Below are positions 1 through 8,919 of a stretch of DNA of 39,173 nucleotides, in pieces. Origin of the DNA: Kiritimatiellia bacterium (GTDB lineage: Bacteria > Verrucomicrobiota > Kiritimatiellia > RFP12 > UBA1067). The position numbers and the translations under genes were made by a program. Numbering within the stretch: the stretch's first letter is position 1; the number at the start of each line of letters is the position of its first letter. The notes under the pieces are model-generated. The model ran no database searches. It saw only the letters and a program-made list of their open reading frames with translations, and was not told the origin of the DNA. Where the stretch lies: assembly GCA_016303225.1 (NCBI GenBank), contig JAEDMC010000002.1, positions 1-39,173 on the forward strand, in the 5' to 3' direction.

Positions 1-3000
1 TCGTGATGACGAGCGCCCACTCGGTGTCGCTCACGCGATCGATCGACTTGAACGCAATCGGATCCGGCTGATTGGTGACGACCGTCCATTGCGGCGTCTC
101 CGGCGGCGGAGGCGGCGGCTCAGCACCTTCCAGCTCGCCATAGACGTTGCCCTCCTTGTCCTCATAATAGCGGTTCCCCGCTTCGTCTGTCGAGAGAGCC
201 GTGGTCCACACGAGCAGGGTCTCGTCGGCATTGGTGACGATGCAGCCTGTTACCGACGAATCGACATCGCGGAAGAAGCGTGCGGCGCTCGGAACCAATT
301 CCAACGCCGGACGATCGGACTGAACCCGCCCGAAGACGTTGGTGTCAGCGTTAACGCCCTCGGAATGCCCGATTGCCCCGGTGAACTCGTTCGTGAGGAT
401 CAAATAGGAGAGGTCGGAAACATAGACATTGCACTCCCCTCCTCCTTCAGTGACATTGTCCACAACCAACCCGTCGCCCGAAACGATGAACAACGACTTG
501 TTGTCGATCTGCACGCCTGCGCCCGTCGTCGCATAGCAGTTGGAGATCACGCCGCCCTCGAAACGGAAAACCGAATTCGTACCAGCGACGATCACACCGC
601 CACCCGCGCCCAGATTGGAGTAGTTCTTGCAGTCATAAATTTCGGCGCCCGGACGCATGACAAGGTCGGCATTCCAAATTGACACGCCAGACACGTTACG
701 CGTGAGGTCGTCGGAACCTGACACGTTCCGAATCACCGTACCGGCCTCAAGCGTCAGCCGTCCGCGGTTCTCCGCGCGGAAGAGCGAGCATTTACCTCCC
801 TGCGCGTTATCCAGCCGCGAGCCGGTCACGGTCACGTTCGTCAGCGTCAACGCATTCCCCTGGCCGGTAATCAGGAAGCGGTTGTCGTTATCGCGGCCGA
901 TGCGATGCCCTTGTCCGTCAACAGTCACCTCTCCGTTCACGGACACCTTGTCGTCGTCTGTCGAATCAAGCATCACGTCCGCCAGAAGCGTCACGCGCGC
1001 AACACCGCCCGTCAGTCCCGCAAGCGCCGCCGGCAACTCCGTAAAATAGAGAATCTTGCCCGCGCGGTCGACCTTGATCTTACCCTCCGCCTCCGACACT
1101 TCGCCCGGCTCAAGTTTGGCGTCACCCCAAACGAGGCTCGTGCCGAAAGAAGACACATACGCCGCCGATCCGTCAACGTGGCAATCCGGAATCGTGTCAT
1201 TGACGAAAGCGAGCGCGGCGGATTCCTTATCGACATCGGCAAGGCCGTCTGCGAACACGGCCAACTCCCCGCCCTTCGCGTTACGCACCTTCGCAGAAGA
1301 GGAATACTGCACGCCGATCTTTCCGCCCACGAGACCGTCAGCGACCGTCAGCGGGCAAGCGGACGGATTGCCGGCAAAATAGGAATTACCCAGCTTGACG
1401 GAGCCGTCCGCACCTTGTGTGTTGCCGAAAACGACCGCCGCGCCCGACACCGCCATCTGCGCTCCACTGGTGACATAGATACCGCCGCCCGACGTCTTGG
1501 CTGTACATCCACTGATTGAGCCACCGTCAATTGTCGCCTTGGCCTTAGATGTCAGATAGACGCCGCCGCCGTTCTTTTCAGACGAGCACCCTTTGATGAA
1601 GGAGCCGTCCTCCATTGCAAAACTGCCTGCGACCTTCACCGCACCGTAGGTGCCGTAGGAATTCCGGATGTTGCTGAGGCCGGCGCCGTCCTGCATCCGC
1701 AGCTCACCTTCCTCGGCGACGCTGACAAAGACGTTGCCAGACCTCCCCGCCTCGCCGAACTGCGAAAAGCCGCTGAAGACGACGTTCGACAGCACGAGCG
1801 TCGAACCGCGCTGCACAGTGATCGCCGCAATGACATCGCTTGAGCTGCCGTCCTCACGCTCGGGCGTGATCGTCGCCCCGTTCTCGGAACGGATCGTCAC
1901 GTTCTTTGTCACATCCAGAGAGCATCCCAGCTGGCAATCGCGAAGCACGACGAGCTCCGCATCGTTGGTGACGAAGCCGATTGCCTGGGCGAGCGTGCGG
2001 AAGTTGACCGTCGTGTCGTCCTGCACGAGCTTGACGTCCGCCGCCGCATCCGGCACGTCACCGAACCCCCACTTGAGGTCGCCCGTGCCGTCATCGACGA
2101 CGCCCAGCAGAATGTCATTCCCCGCATTGACGAACAGATTGGCCCAGGCCTTCGCCGTCGTGATGTCGACGGACGCCGTGCCGAACGTCGTCCCCAGCGC
2201 CGACCCCGCGTGCGAAACCTTGTAAGCATAGGCACTGTCCAGCGGACCCGCGATCTCCAGCGATCCGCCGGCGACCAAGTCGACCTTGTCCAGACGCACC
2301 TTGCCCGCGAGCGCCGCCGTACCGCCCGCCTTCACCTGCAACGCCGTCTCGCTCGTCGCAAAGACAACATTTGTGAAGAGCACGCGGGTATCAGGAGCGA
2401 CAACGAGCTTCGCGCCCGATCCGCAGCTGATCGCCATCGTTTCCGGATCGGCCGCGGACGAGAAGATGCGGCAGTTGTAGTTGATCTCCCAGGCATCCGT
2501 CAGGGCGACCGGACCCAGGATCTCGATGTCGATCGTCTCACCCGCAGGCAACGTCTCCGAAAGATCGCCGGCGAACATCAGCGCACGAATGATCGACATG
2601 CAGGGGATGTCGTCGCCCCGCGAAGTCTTAACCCGCACGACCGGCTCGCCCAGCTTCATGTCGTTGCCCCAGGAGTTGCCGACTTGCGTCGCCTCGATGC
2701 CTTCATACGAACGGACGACCATGTCGTGAATTCCGTCATCCAGGATCAGCCCGTTGATCGTCGTCTTGTGCGTCGTCGTCCGGACCGCATGCACGTTCGA
2801 CATTGATGCGATCGCTTTGTCCTTGCTCGCATCGATGTCATAGTAGCCGACCGGAACCACCGCGCCGTAGACGCCGGTTGCGGACGACACGACGCTCGTC
2901 ACGCACATGCCCGTGCCGGCTTCAAACAGCCTGACCGTCGCCCCTTCCACCGGATTGCCGTCCTGATCCACCAACCGGCCGGAGACAATCGCCGACTCCG

Positions 3001-4267
3001 CGTCGCCCTGGGGGAAGATGTTGAACACAACCTCGTCGACAACGACAAATCCCGCCGTCTCCATGTCTGGCAGGTTGTACCACATGTCATACGAACCCGA
3101 CCAGCCCATATTCAGGTGGACAAACGGCAACGTCACCCACTTCTGCTGCGCGTTCTGAACAGTCGCATAGCCATAGCCGTCGCCCACGATGGCATGTCCG
3201 CCGACGCCTCTGACGCCCAGCAACACTGGATAGCCGGCATCAAAGTTCGCGAAGAGCGCGTTCTCCAGCACACCCTTGACGGCGGTAATCTCGGTCGCCG
3301 AGAATATGGCGGCGTTCCCGTAGCGGAAAACGTCCGTAAACGCCGCAACCGTATTGAACATGAACGCGCCGCTCTCCACGTTATAGCCCATATAGACCGA
3401 AATGCCCGCATCCGACGTCAGTCGACCGATGGCCGCACGCTGGGTGGCGTTCAGACTCACTTCTGCCGGGCGAAGCGGCATCTGATCCCACAAAAAGGTC
3501 TCGCCACTTGTCGTCAAGTTGGTCTCTCCGACGAACTCTGCAATGAAGGTCTCCGGATTTACCTCGTACCGCGGCTCAACGAAGCACGCGCGCGTCACGA
3601 TCTTGGCCGGCTGAGTCGGATACTGGTGATAGCGCATCAGCTGCGACATCGCCGTCGCCACGCACCCGCAAACAGCACGCTTGCCATTCCGCAGCTCGGG
3701 CGTGTAGTAGTTGTAGCAGTCACTCCCGCCGCAGGTGGACTGCGACCACTGCGACTTGACGAGCGCGTCCACACGCAGGTCGCCGTTGAAGGGGAACGGA
3801 TTAAGCGGATCAATTTCCGTCAGCGGCTTTTCAATATCTCCGCTCCCGGCCTGCGCAAGCCGCGTCCACGCGGACGCCGCCTTTGCCGGCTGTGCGTTCG
3901 GCGCAAGCCGCGCCGCCTTACGGGCCGAAACGTCGGCATTAAGGAGCGCCCAAAGCGGACTCTTCCGGTCAATCTCCGAAAAGTCATGGCTGTCGGACGT
4001 AAAGGCGATGATCGGATCCTGCTCCGTGTCGCCGGACAGAAAGACCGTGCCGCCTTCCTTCATCTTGACGGCGTAGAACAACGCCCCGTTTGTCGTGCTG
4101 TGCGCAGCGACTTTCTCGACACTCGTGCCGAGCTGAGCCTTGAACGCCTTCGCGCCAAGAGCTAACGCACGGGCAGCCGAAGCCGCCTGATTTTGCGATA
4201 CCGGCACTGCCTCGACGCCGCTAAACGCAAGCGCGAGCAACGCCATCAAAATGGCTTTACTTCTCAT
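1..4267 (-). CDS. Secreted C10-family (streptopain-like) cysteine peptidase with beta-helix region, C-terminus off window
   Basis: The frame is open without a stop from ATG 4267 to base 1 (1422 codons), so the 3' end lies outside the window. Residues 1-20 look like a signal peptide (MRSKAILMALLALAFSGVEA). Residues 60-115 resemble the C10 propeptide (FLSGD, then a region ending LWALL). The peptidase core has the nucleophile context CGCVATAMSQLMRYH, with Cys202 the likely nucleophile, GISVYMGYN near 288-296, the histidine motif GGHAIVGDGYG (His358) and a late HLNMGWSG motif matching the streptopain NWGWGG region. A carboxypeptidase-regulatory-like domain (SGRLVDQDGNPVEGATVRLF, about 429-448) follows. 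After it comes a long region with recurring GGG(I/V)Y and SNC/GC motifs typical of Pmp-like or right-handed beta-helix passengers. SD GGGGAA lies 7 nt before the ATG. Probably exported and anchored or autotransported through the missing C-terminus; the substrate is unknown. The peptidase family is clear by motif; the beta-helix is inferred. Confidence 0.9.
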   Translation of the reverse strand, partial: MRSKAILMALLALAFSGVEAVPVSQNQAASAARALALGAKAFKAQLGTSVEKVAAHSTTNGALFYAVKMKEGGTVFLSGDTEQDPIIAFTSDSHDFSEIDRKSPLWALLNADVSARKAARLAPNAQPAKAASAWTRLAQAGSGDIEKPLTEIDPLNPFPFNGDLRVDALVKSQWSQSTCGGSDCYNYYTPELRNGKRAVCGCVATAMSQLMRYHQYPTQPAKIVTRACFVEPRYEVNPETFIAEFVGETNLTTSGETFLWDQMPLRPAEVSLNATQRAAIGRLTSDAGISVYMGYNVESGAFMFNTVAAFTDVFRYGNAAIFSATEITAVKGVLENALFANFDAGYPVLLGVRGVGGHAIVGDGYGYATVQNAQQKWVTLPFVHLNMGWSGSYDMWYNLPDMETAGFVVVDEVVFNIFPQGDAESAIVSGRLVDQDGNPVEGATVRLFEAGTGMCVTSVVSSATGVYGAVVPVGYYDIDASKDKAIASMSNVHAVRTTTHKTTINGLILDDGIHDMVVRSYEGIEATQVGNSWGNDMKLGEPVVRVKTSRGDDIPCMSIIRALMFAGDLSETLPAGETIDIEILGPVALTDAWEINYNCRIFSSAADPETMAISCGSGAKLVVAPDTRVLFTNVVFATSETALQVKAGGTAALAGKVRLDKVDLVAGGSLEIAGPLDSAYAYKVSHAGSALGTTFGTASVDITTAKAWANLFVNAGNDILLGVVDDGTGDLKWGFGDVPDAAADVKLVQDDTTVNFRTLAQAIGFVTNDAELVVLRDCQLGCSLDVTKNVTIRSENGATITPEREDGSSSDVIAAITVQRGSTLVLSNVVFSGFSQFGEAGRSGNVFVSVAEEGELRMQDGAGLSNIRNSYGTYGAVKVAGSFAMEDGSFIKGCSSEKNGGGVYLTSKAKATIDGGSISGCTAKTSGGGIYVTSGAQMAVSGAAVVFGNTQGADGSVKLGNSYFAGNPSACPLTVADGLVGGKIGVQYSSSAKVRNAKGGELAVFADGLADVDKESAALAFVNDTIPDCHVDGSAAYVSSFGTSLVWGDAKLEPGEVSEAEGKIKVDRAGKILYFTELPAALAGLTGGVARVTLLADVMLDSTDDDKVSVNGEVTVDGQGHRIGRDNDNRFLITGQGNALTLTNVTVTGSRLDNAQGGKCSLFRAENRGRLTLEAGTVIRNVSGSDDLTRNVSGVSIWNADLVMRPGAEIYDCKNYSNLGAGGGVIVAGTNSVFRFEGGVISNCYATTGAGVQIDNKSLFIVSGDGLVVDNVTEGGGECNVYVSDLSYLILTNEFTGAIGHSEGVNADTNVFGRVQSDRPALELVPSAARFFRDVDSSVTGCIVTNADETLLVWTTALSTDEAGNRYYEDKEGNVYGELEGAEPPPPPPETPQWTVVTNQPDPIAFKSIDRVSDTEWALVIT

Positions 4268-4296
4268 GGTACTATTCCCCATTCAAACTGTCATGA

Positions 4297-4305
4297 ATTA
4301 TATCA
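4297..4305 (-). promoter_or_regulatory. Extended -10 promoter for the C10 peptidase gene
   Basis: On the minus strand the gap between uvrA and the peptidase gene holds TGATATAAT, a perfect TATAAT preceded by the TGn extended -10 element. No good -35 is visible at 17-18 bp, as expected for an extended -10 promoter. A start about 7 bp downstream would give a leader of about 20-25 nt containing the SD GGGGAA. Sigma70-type recognition is assumed. Confidence 0.55.
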
Positions 4306-4316
4306 AAAATGCGGGA

Positions 4317-7295
4317 TTAAAGAAACCTGCCGGTGACAGAATCTTTGCAGGCCCGGATTTTCGGCACCGGACCCTCGCAAACGAGATTTCCGCCCTTGTC
4401 ACCGCCACCGGGGCCAAGGTCGATGATCCAGTCCGCCGAGCGGATGACGTCGAGGTTGTGCTCGATGACGACAATGGTATTGCCCTGGTCACGCAGCTGC
4501 AAAAGGATCTTCATGAGCTTTGCGACGTCATCAAAGTGCAAGCCCGTCGTGGGTTCGTCGAGCAGATAGAGGGTCTTTCCCGTCGAACGCTTGGAGAGCT
4601 CCGTCGCCAGCTTGATGCGCTGCGCCTCGCCGCCCGACAAGGTCGTCGCCGACTGCCCGAGCGCAATGTACCCGAGCCCGACGTCGACGAGCGTCTTCAG
4701 CTTCCGCGCCAAGGACGGCACCTTCGCGAAGAACTCGTAGGCCTCGGCAACCGTCATCGCAAGGACGTCGGAGATGTTCTTGCCGCCGTAGGTGACCTCG
4801 AGCGTCTCCGCATTGAACCGCTTGCCGCCGCACTGCTCGCAGGTGACGTAGACGTCGGGCAGAAAGCTCATCTCCAGCTTCTGCACGCCGTCGCCCCCGC
4901 ACACCTCGCAACGTCCGCCCTTCACGTTGAACGAAAAGCGTCCGGCCGTATAACCCCGCGCCTTCGCCGCCTCGGTCAGCGCGAAAAGTTCGCGGATCTC
5001 GGAGAAAAAGCCGACATAGGTCGCCGGATTCGACCGCGGAGTCCGTCCGATCGGCGACTGGTCGATCTCGATCACCTTGTCGAAATGCTCCATGCCGGTC
5101 AGCTTCTTGAACTTGCCCGGCTTCTCCTTCGATCCGTAGAAGCGGTTCATCAGCGCGGGCTTGAGCGTCTCGTCGATCAAAGTCGACTTGCCGCTTCCGC
5201 TGACCCCCGTCACGACCGTGAACGATCCGACGGGAATGTGCGCCGTCACGTTCTTGAGATTGTGCTCGGAAGCGCCGGAGAGGGTGAGACAAGGGAAGGA
5301 CTTGAGACTTGAGACTTGAGACCCGAGACCTTGTCTTCCGTCTAAAGTCTCACATCCTCTCCCCCTAACGTCTTCCGTCTTGCGTCTAAAGTCCTCCCCG
5401 ACCCGCTTCCGCCCCGTCAGATAATCTGCCGTCAGCGACTTCGCCTTCAAAAGCCCCTTGAAGTCGCCCTGATACATGAGCTGCCCGCCTTCGCGTCCGG
5501 CCCCGGGACCGAGGTCGACGATCCAGTCCGCCGCGCGCATCATCTCCTCGTCGTGCTCGACGATGACAACCGTGTTGCCGCGGTCGCGAAGCTCCTTCAA
5601 CGTCGCAATGAGCCGCTCGTTGTCCCGCGGATGCAGTCCGATCGTCGGCTCGTCGAGAACGTAGAGGACGCCCGTGAGGCCCGACCCGATCTGCGTCGCG
5701 AGGCGGATGCGCTGCATCTCGCCGCCCGACAGGGTCGCCGCCGCCCGGTCCAAGGTCAGGTAATCAAGCCCCACGTCGATGAGGAACTGAAGCCGCTTCG
5801 TAATCTCAGTCAATATGTCGCGAAGAGCCGAGAGACGATTTGAAGGACTTGAGACTTGAGACTTAAGGCCCTGTCTTCCGTCTAAAGTCTCATGTCCTTC
5901 ACCCTTAATGTCTTCCGTCTTCCGTCTAAAGTCCTTTCCTCCCCCGAGTTCCCTAAAGAACTCCAGCGCCTCGCCGACCGGCATCGCCATCACTTCACAA
6001 ATCGTCTTGCCGGCGACCGTGGCCGCGCGGGAAAACTCGTTCAGGCGCGCGCCCTTGCAGGCGGGACAGACCCGGTAGCTCTGATACGCCTCGTACTTGG
6101 CCCTCGTCTCCTCGTCTTCCGCCTCCTCGAGCCGCTTCTGCAGAACCGCGAGGACGCCCTCGAACGGCTTGTCGACCGAACGCCACGGCAGCACGAGGTC
6201 GTCCTTGAACCCGTGCATCAGGTCGTGGCGGAATTTCGCCGGCAGCTTCTCGTAGGGCGTCGACAGCTTCACCCTGTACTGCTTCGCAATCTGCTCCAAG
6301 AGCGCGTTGTAGTACATGATCGCGTTATGTCCCGCCCTTCTCCACGGATGAATGCATTCGCGAAGCGGAAGCGACTTGTCCGGCACCACCAGGTCCTCGT
6401 CGAAATAGTAGAGCTGTCCCAAACCCCCGCACGTCGGACACGCCCCGAACGGCGAGTTGAAGGAAAACGACCGCGGCTTCAGCTCGTCGAAGCTGATGCC
6501 GCAGTGCGGACAGGCATTAAGCTCGGAGAAGGTTTGGGAAGTTTGGGAAGTTTGGGTGGTTTGGGAAGTTTGGGTGGTTTGGGTGGTTTCGAGCGTTTCG
6601 ACGTTAAGGACGCCATTGCCGACCTTGAGGGCAAGCTCCACCGAATCGGTGAGGCGCGTACGGTCACAGGGAAGGACCAGCCGGTCGACGACGACGTCGA
6701 TCGTGTGCGCCTTCTTCTTGTCCAGCTCCGGAACTTCTTCGAGGAGATACGTCTCGCCGTCGACCCGCACGCGCACGAAACCATCGCGCCTTAGCTTGGC
6801 GAAGACCTCCTCGTGCCGGCCCTTCTTGCCCTTCACGACCGGAGCCAAGATCAAGATCTTCAAACCTCCCAAACGTTCTATCGCCTCCACGATCTGCTCC
6901 GCGCTCTGCCGCGTCACCTCGCGGCCGCACCTCGGACAGTGCGGCGTTGCAATCGAACCGTAGAGGATGCGCAGGTAGTCGTGGATCTCAGTTACGGTCG
7001 CCACGATCGAGCGCGGGTTCCCGCTCGTCGTATGCTGCTCGATGGAGATTGCCGGCGAGAGCCCCTCGATCTTCTCGACGTCTGGTTTCGCGAGCCGGTC
7101 AAGGAACTGCCGCGCGTAGGCGCTTAAGGACTCGACATACCGCCGCTGTCCTTCGGCATAGAGCGTGTCGAACGCGAGCGTCGACTTGCCGCTCCCCGAA
7201 AGCCCTGTCACGACCGTCAACGAGTTGCGAGGAATCGTGACATCGATCCCCCGCAGGTTGTGCATCTTCGCACCCGTTATAACGATATCGGACAT
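4317..7295 (-). CDS. uvrA: Excinuclease ABC subunit A (UvrA) with three in-frame repeat insertions
   Basis: UvrA is the damage-sensing ATPase of nucleotide excision repair and acts with UvrB in the cytoplasm. Visible are Walker A GLSGSGKST (31-39), the first zinc module (CPHCG, then CPTCGG), the ABC signature LSGGEMQRIRLA with YVLDEPTIGLHPRDN, the second Walker A GVSGSGKST, the second zinc module (CEVCGGDG, then CEQCGGKRF), and the second signature LSGGEAQRIKLATELSKR with LLDEPTTGLH. The end SVTGRFL is the usual C-terminus. The protein is 992 residues, longer than the usual ~940. The excess is explained by repeat DNA translated in frame at about residues 237-255 (Gln/Thr/Ser repeat), 453-484 and 634-667, all between conserved motifs. 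The gene starts 56 bp after rho ends, so cotranscription is likely. Confidence 0.98.
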   Translation of the reverse strand: MSDIVITGAKMHNLRGIDVTIPRNSLTVVTGLSGSGKSTLAFDTLYAEGQRRYVESLSAYARQFLDRLAKPDVEKIEGLSPAISIEQHTTSGNPRSIVATVTEIHDYLRILYGSIATPHCPRCGREVTRQSAEQIVEAIERLGGLKILILAPVVKGKKGRHEEVFAKLRRDGFVRVRVDGETYLLEEVPELDKKKAHTIDVVVDRLVLPCDRTRLTDSVELALKVGNGVLNVETLETTQTTQTSQTTQTSQTSQTFSELNACPHCGISFDELKPRSFSFNSPFGACPTCGGLGQLYYFDEDLVVPDKSLPLRECIHPWRRAGHNAIMYYNALLEQIAKQYRVKLSTPYEKLPAKFRHDLMHGFKDDLVLPWRSVDKPFEGVLAVLQKRLEEAEDEETRAKYEAYQSYRVCPACKGARLNEFSRAATVAGKTICEVMAMPVGEALEFFRELGGGKDFRRKTEDIKGEGHETLDGRQGLKSQVSSPSNRLSALRDILTEITKRLQFLIDVGLDYLTLDRAAATLSGGEMQRIRLATQIGSGLTGVLYVLDEPTIGLHPRDNERLIATLKELRDRGNTVVIVEHDEEMMRAADWIVDLGPGAGREGGQLMYQGDFKGLLKAKSLTADYLTGRKRVGEDFRRKTEDVRGRGCETLDGRQGLGSQVSSLKSFPCLTLSGASEHNLKNVTAHIPVGSFTVVTGVSGSGKSTLIDETLKPALMNRFYGSKEKPGKFKKLTGMEHFDKVIEIDQSPIGRTPRSNPATYVGFFSEIRELFALTEAAKARGYTAGRFSFNVKGGRCEVCGGDGVQKLEMSFLPDVYVTCEQCGGKRFNAETLEVTYGGKNISDVLAMTVAEAYEFFAKVPSLARKLKTLVDVGLGYIALGQSATTLSGGEAQRIKLATELSKRSTGKTLYLLDEPTTGLHFDDVAKLMKILLQLRDQGNTIVVIEHNLDVIRSADWIIDLGPGGGDKGGNLVCEGPVPKIRACKDSVTGRFL
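5296..5395. repeat. Heptamer inverted-arm repeat in uvrA, copy A
   Basis: A 100-bp element on a 7-bp period. The left arm has units NNNAGAC (TTGAGAC three times, CCGAGAC); the right arm has units GTCTNNN (GTCTTCC, GTCTAAA, GTCTCAC, then GTCTTCC, GTCTTGC, GTCTAAA). The ends AGGACTTGAGAC and GTCTAAAGTCCT are imperfect inverted repeats. It is translated in uvrA as a segment starting DFRRKTEDVRG. It is about 85% alike to copy B by eye. Confidence 0.9.
5843..5935. repeat. Heptamer inverted-arm repeat in uvrA, copy B
   Basis: A 93-bp second copy of the same element, with the same ends (AAGGACTTGAGAC and GTCTAAAGTCCT) and the same heptamers GTCTTCC and GTCTAAA. It is translated in the same frame as copy A, as DFRRKTEDIKGEGHETLDG and on, between residues ~453 and ~484 of UvrA. 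Copies A and B are ~450 bp apart within one gene. Confidence 0.9.
6532..6585. repeat. Nonamer tandem repeat GTTTGGGNN in uvrA
   Basis: Six contiguous 9-bp units, GTTTGGG followed by AA or TG (AA, AA, TG, AA, TG, TG), with a seventh degraded unit. Because 9 is a multiple of 3, the minus strand encodes a three-residue repeat (T/S)QT just before the first zinc module of UvrA (CPHCG). Copy number could change without a frameshift. Confidence 0.95.
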
Positions 7296-7351
7296 TCCAA
7301 CCTAAGTTCGGCAGTTCAACTCGCACATAATCGTGAAACCACAGAGAAGAC

Positions 7352-8890
7352 TTATCCAATCTTGTTGAGATCTAAGGCTAAGAGGAACTCGGGGTTCGAC
7401 TGCGTCTTCTTGAGCGAATTGAGAACCGACTTCATCGCGCTCTCGGGACCGGCCGCCGCGAGAATGCGCCGGAGCCCCCACGTCTTCTCGAGTTCCACCG
7501 GATCGAGGAGGAGGTCTTCCTTGCGCGTTCCCGACTTCTCGATGTCGATCGCCGGATAGATGCGCTTGTCGGCAAGACCGCGGTCGAGCATGATCTCCAT
7601 GTTGCCCGTGCCCTTGAACTCCTCGAAAATGACCTCGTCCATGCGCGAGCCCGTGTCGATGAGGCCCGTCGCGACAATCGTGAGCGATCCGCCGCCCTCG
7701 ATGTTGCGCGCCGCGCCGAAGAAGCGCTTCGGGCGGTGCATCGCCATCGCGTCCACGCCGCCGGTGAGGATCTTGCCCGAATGCGGCTGCACCGTGTTGT
7801 ACGCGCGCGCCATGCGCGTCAGCGAGTCCATCAGGATGATGACGTCGCGCCCGTTCTCGACCTGGCGCTTCGACATCTCGAGCACCATCTCCGTCACGTT
7901 CACGTGATGCTGCGGCTCCTCGTCGAAGGTCGACGAAAGCACCATCGCCTTCGTGTTCCGCTGCATGTCCGTCACTTCCTCCGGACGCTCGTCGATCAGC
8001 AGGATGATGAGCATCGCATCCGGATGGTTCTTCGAGATGGCGTTCGCCATCTTCTGAAGGAGCACCGTCTTGCCGACGCGCGGCGGCGCGATGATCATGC
8101 CGCGCTGGCCGAACCCGATCGGCGTGAAGAGGTCGATGACGCGCGTCGAGAACTCCTTCGCGTCCGTCTCCAGGATGATGCGCCGCGTCGGAAAGGTCGC
8201 GGTCAGGTTCTCGAAGTGGACGACGCGCGCGGCGACGGACGGCTCCTTGCCGTTCACCTTGACGACGTTCCCCAGGCAGAAGAAGCGGTCGCGGTCGCGC
8301 GGATCGCGAATCGGCCCCTCGATGATGTCGCCCGTGCGGAGCGCGTGACGGCGGATCTGCTGCTGCGTCACGAACACGTCCTCCGGACACGCCAAAAAGT
8401 TGTTCTTCGCCGAACGGAGAAAGCCGTGCCCCTCGCGGACGATTTCCAGGCACCCCGACGCGATGACCGCGCCGCCGGCCGCCAGATACTTGCGGATCGC
8501 CGCGAAGATGAGTTCGTGCTTGCGGTACGTGCCGAGCTCCTCCGGATCGGCCCCAGGCATCATTCGCTCGACGATGAGCGGCGCGGGCCACGTCTGGATG
8601 TCCTTCAGCTGAAATTCGGGCAGGTCGGGATTGCGGTTCGGGTTCGCCGGCGCCTCCGGCTCGACGGCCTTCGGCTCCGTCGGCAACGGCGCATTCAAGA
8701 GCGGGTTCACCGACTCCTCGCCATTCGCTCCGCGCAAGGGCGAGTTGTTCTTGTTCTGCCCGCCGCCACGGTTGAATTTCTTGTGAAACGGCTTCTTGCC
8801 GCGATGCTGCGGCTGGGGCGCCCCCGAACCGCCATTGCCGTTCTGCTGATGCTTCATCGCCCCGGCGAATACGTCGAATTCTTCTGCCAT
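7352..8890 (-). CDS. rho: Transcription termination factor Rho
   Basis: Rho is a hexameric RNA-dependent ATPase that ends transcription at unstructured RNA. The start [10 protein letters not shown] at 8890 is preferred; upstream in-frame codons only read through coaE DNA in another frame. This gives 512 residues against ~420 in E. coli. The extra length is an Asn/Gln/Gly/Lys-rich N-terminal region, as in other long-form Rho proteins. The RNA-binding OB fold starts near [19 protein letters not shown]. The ATPase has a P-loop PPRVGKT, a Walker B region [11 protein letters not shown], and the conserved [11 protein letters not shown] and [10 protein letters not shown] segments. [12 protein letters not shown] and [15 protein letters not shown] complete the C-terminal core. 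It lies 29 bp after coaE. A purine-rich AAGGTG is 12 nt before the ATG, a weak ribosome site. Confidence 0.97.
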   Translation of the reverse strand: MAEEFDVFAGAMKHQQNGNGGSGAPQPQHRGKKPFHKKFNRGGGQNKNNSPLRGANGEESVNPLLNAPLPTEPKAVEPEAPANPNRNPDLPEFQLKDIQTWPAPLIVERMMPGADPEELGTYRKHELIFAAIRKYLAAGGAVIASGCLEIVREGHGFLRSAKNNFLACPEDVFVTQQQIRRHALRTGDIIEGPIRDPRDRDRFFCLGNVVKVNGKEPSVAARVVHFENLTATFPTRRIILETDAKEFSTRVIDLFTPIGFGQRGMIIAPPRVGKTVLLQKMANAISKNHPDAMLIILLIDERPEEVTDMQRNTKAMVLSSTFDEEPQHHVNVTEMVLEMSKRQVENGRDVIILMDSLTRMARAYNTVQPHSGKILTGGVDAMAMHRPKRFFGAARNIEGGGSLTIVATGLIDTGSRMDEVIFEEFKGTGNMEIMLDRGLADKRIYPAIDIEKSGTRKEDLLLDPVELEKTWGLRRILAAAGPESAMKSVLNSLKKTQSNPEFLLALDLNKIG

Positions 8891-8919
8891 AGTTTTTAGG
8901 TGCACCTTCTTTCTACACC

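Noticed and set aside
89..4165. Several plus-strand open frames of 100-350 codons
   Set aside because: The minus strand is continuously open here and encodes clear C10 peptidase motifs with a signal peptide and SD; the plus frames have none of these.
5296..5395. uvrA repeats as a sign of a pseudogene or an assembly frameshift
   Set aside because: The frame continues through all three insertions and every ATPase and zinc motif on both sides is intact.
6532..6585. CRISPR array
   Set aside because: Units are contiguous 9-mers without spacers, inside a coding sequence; no cas gene is present.
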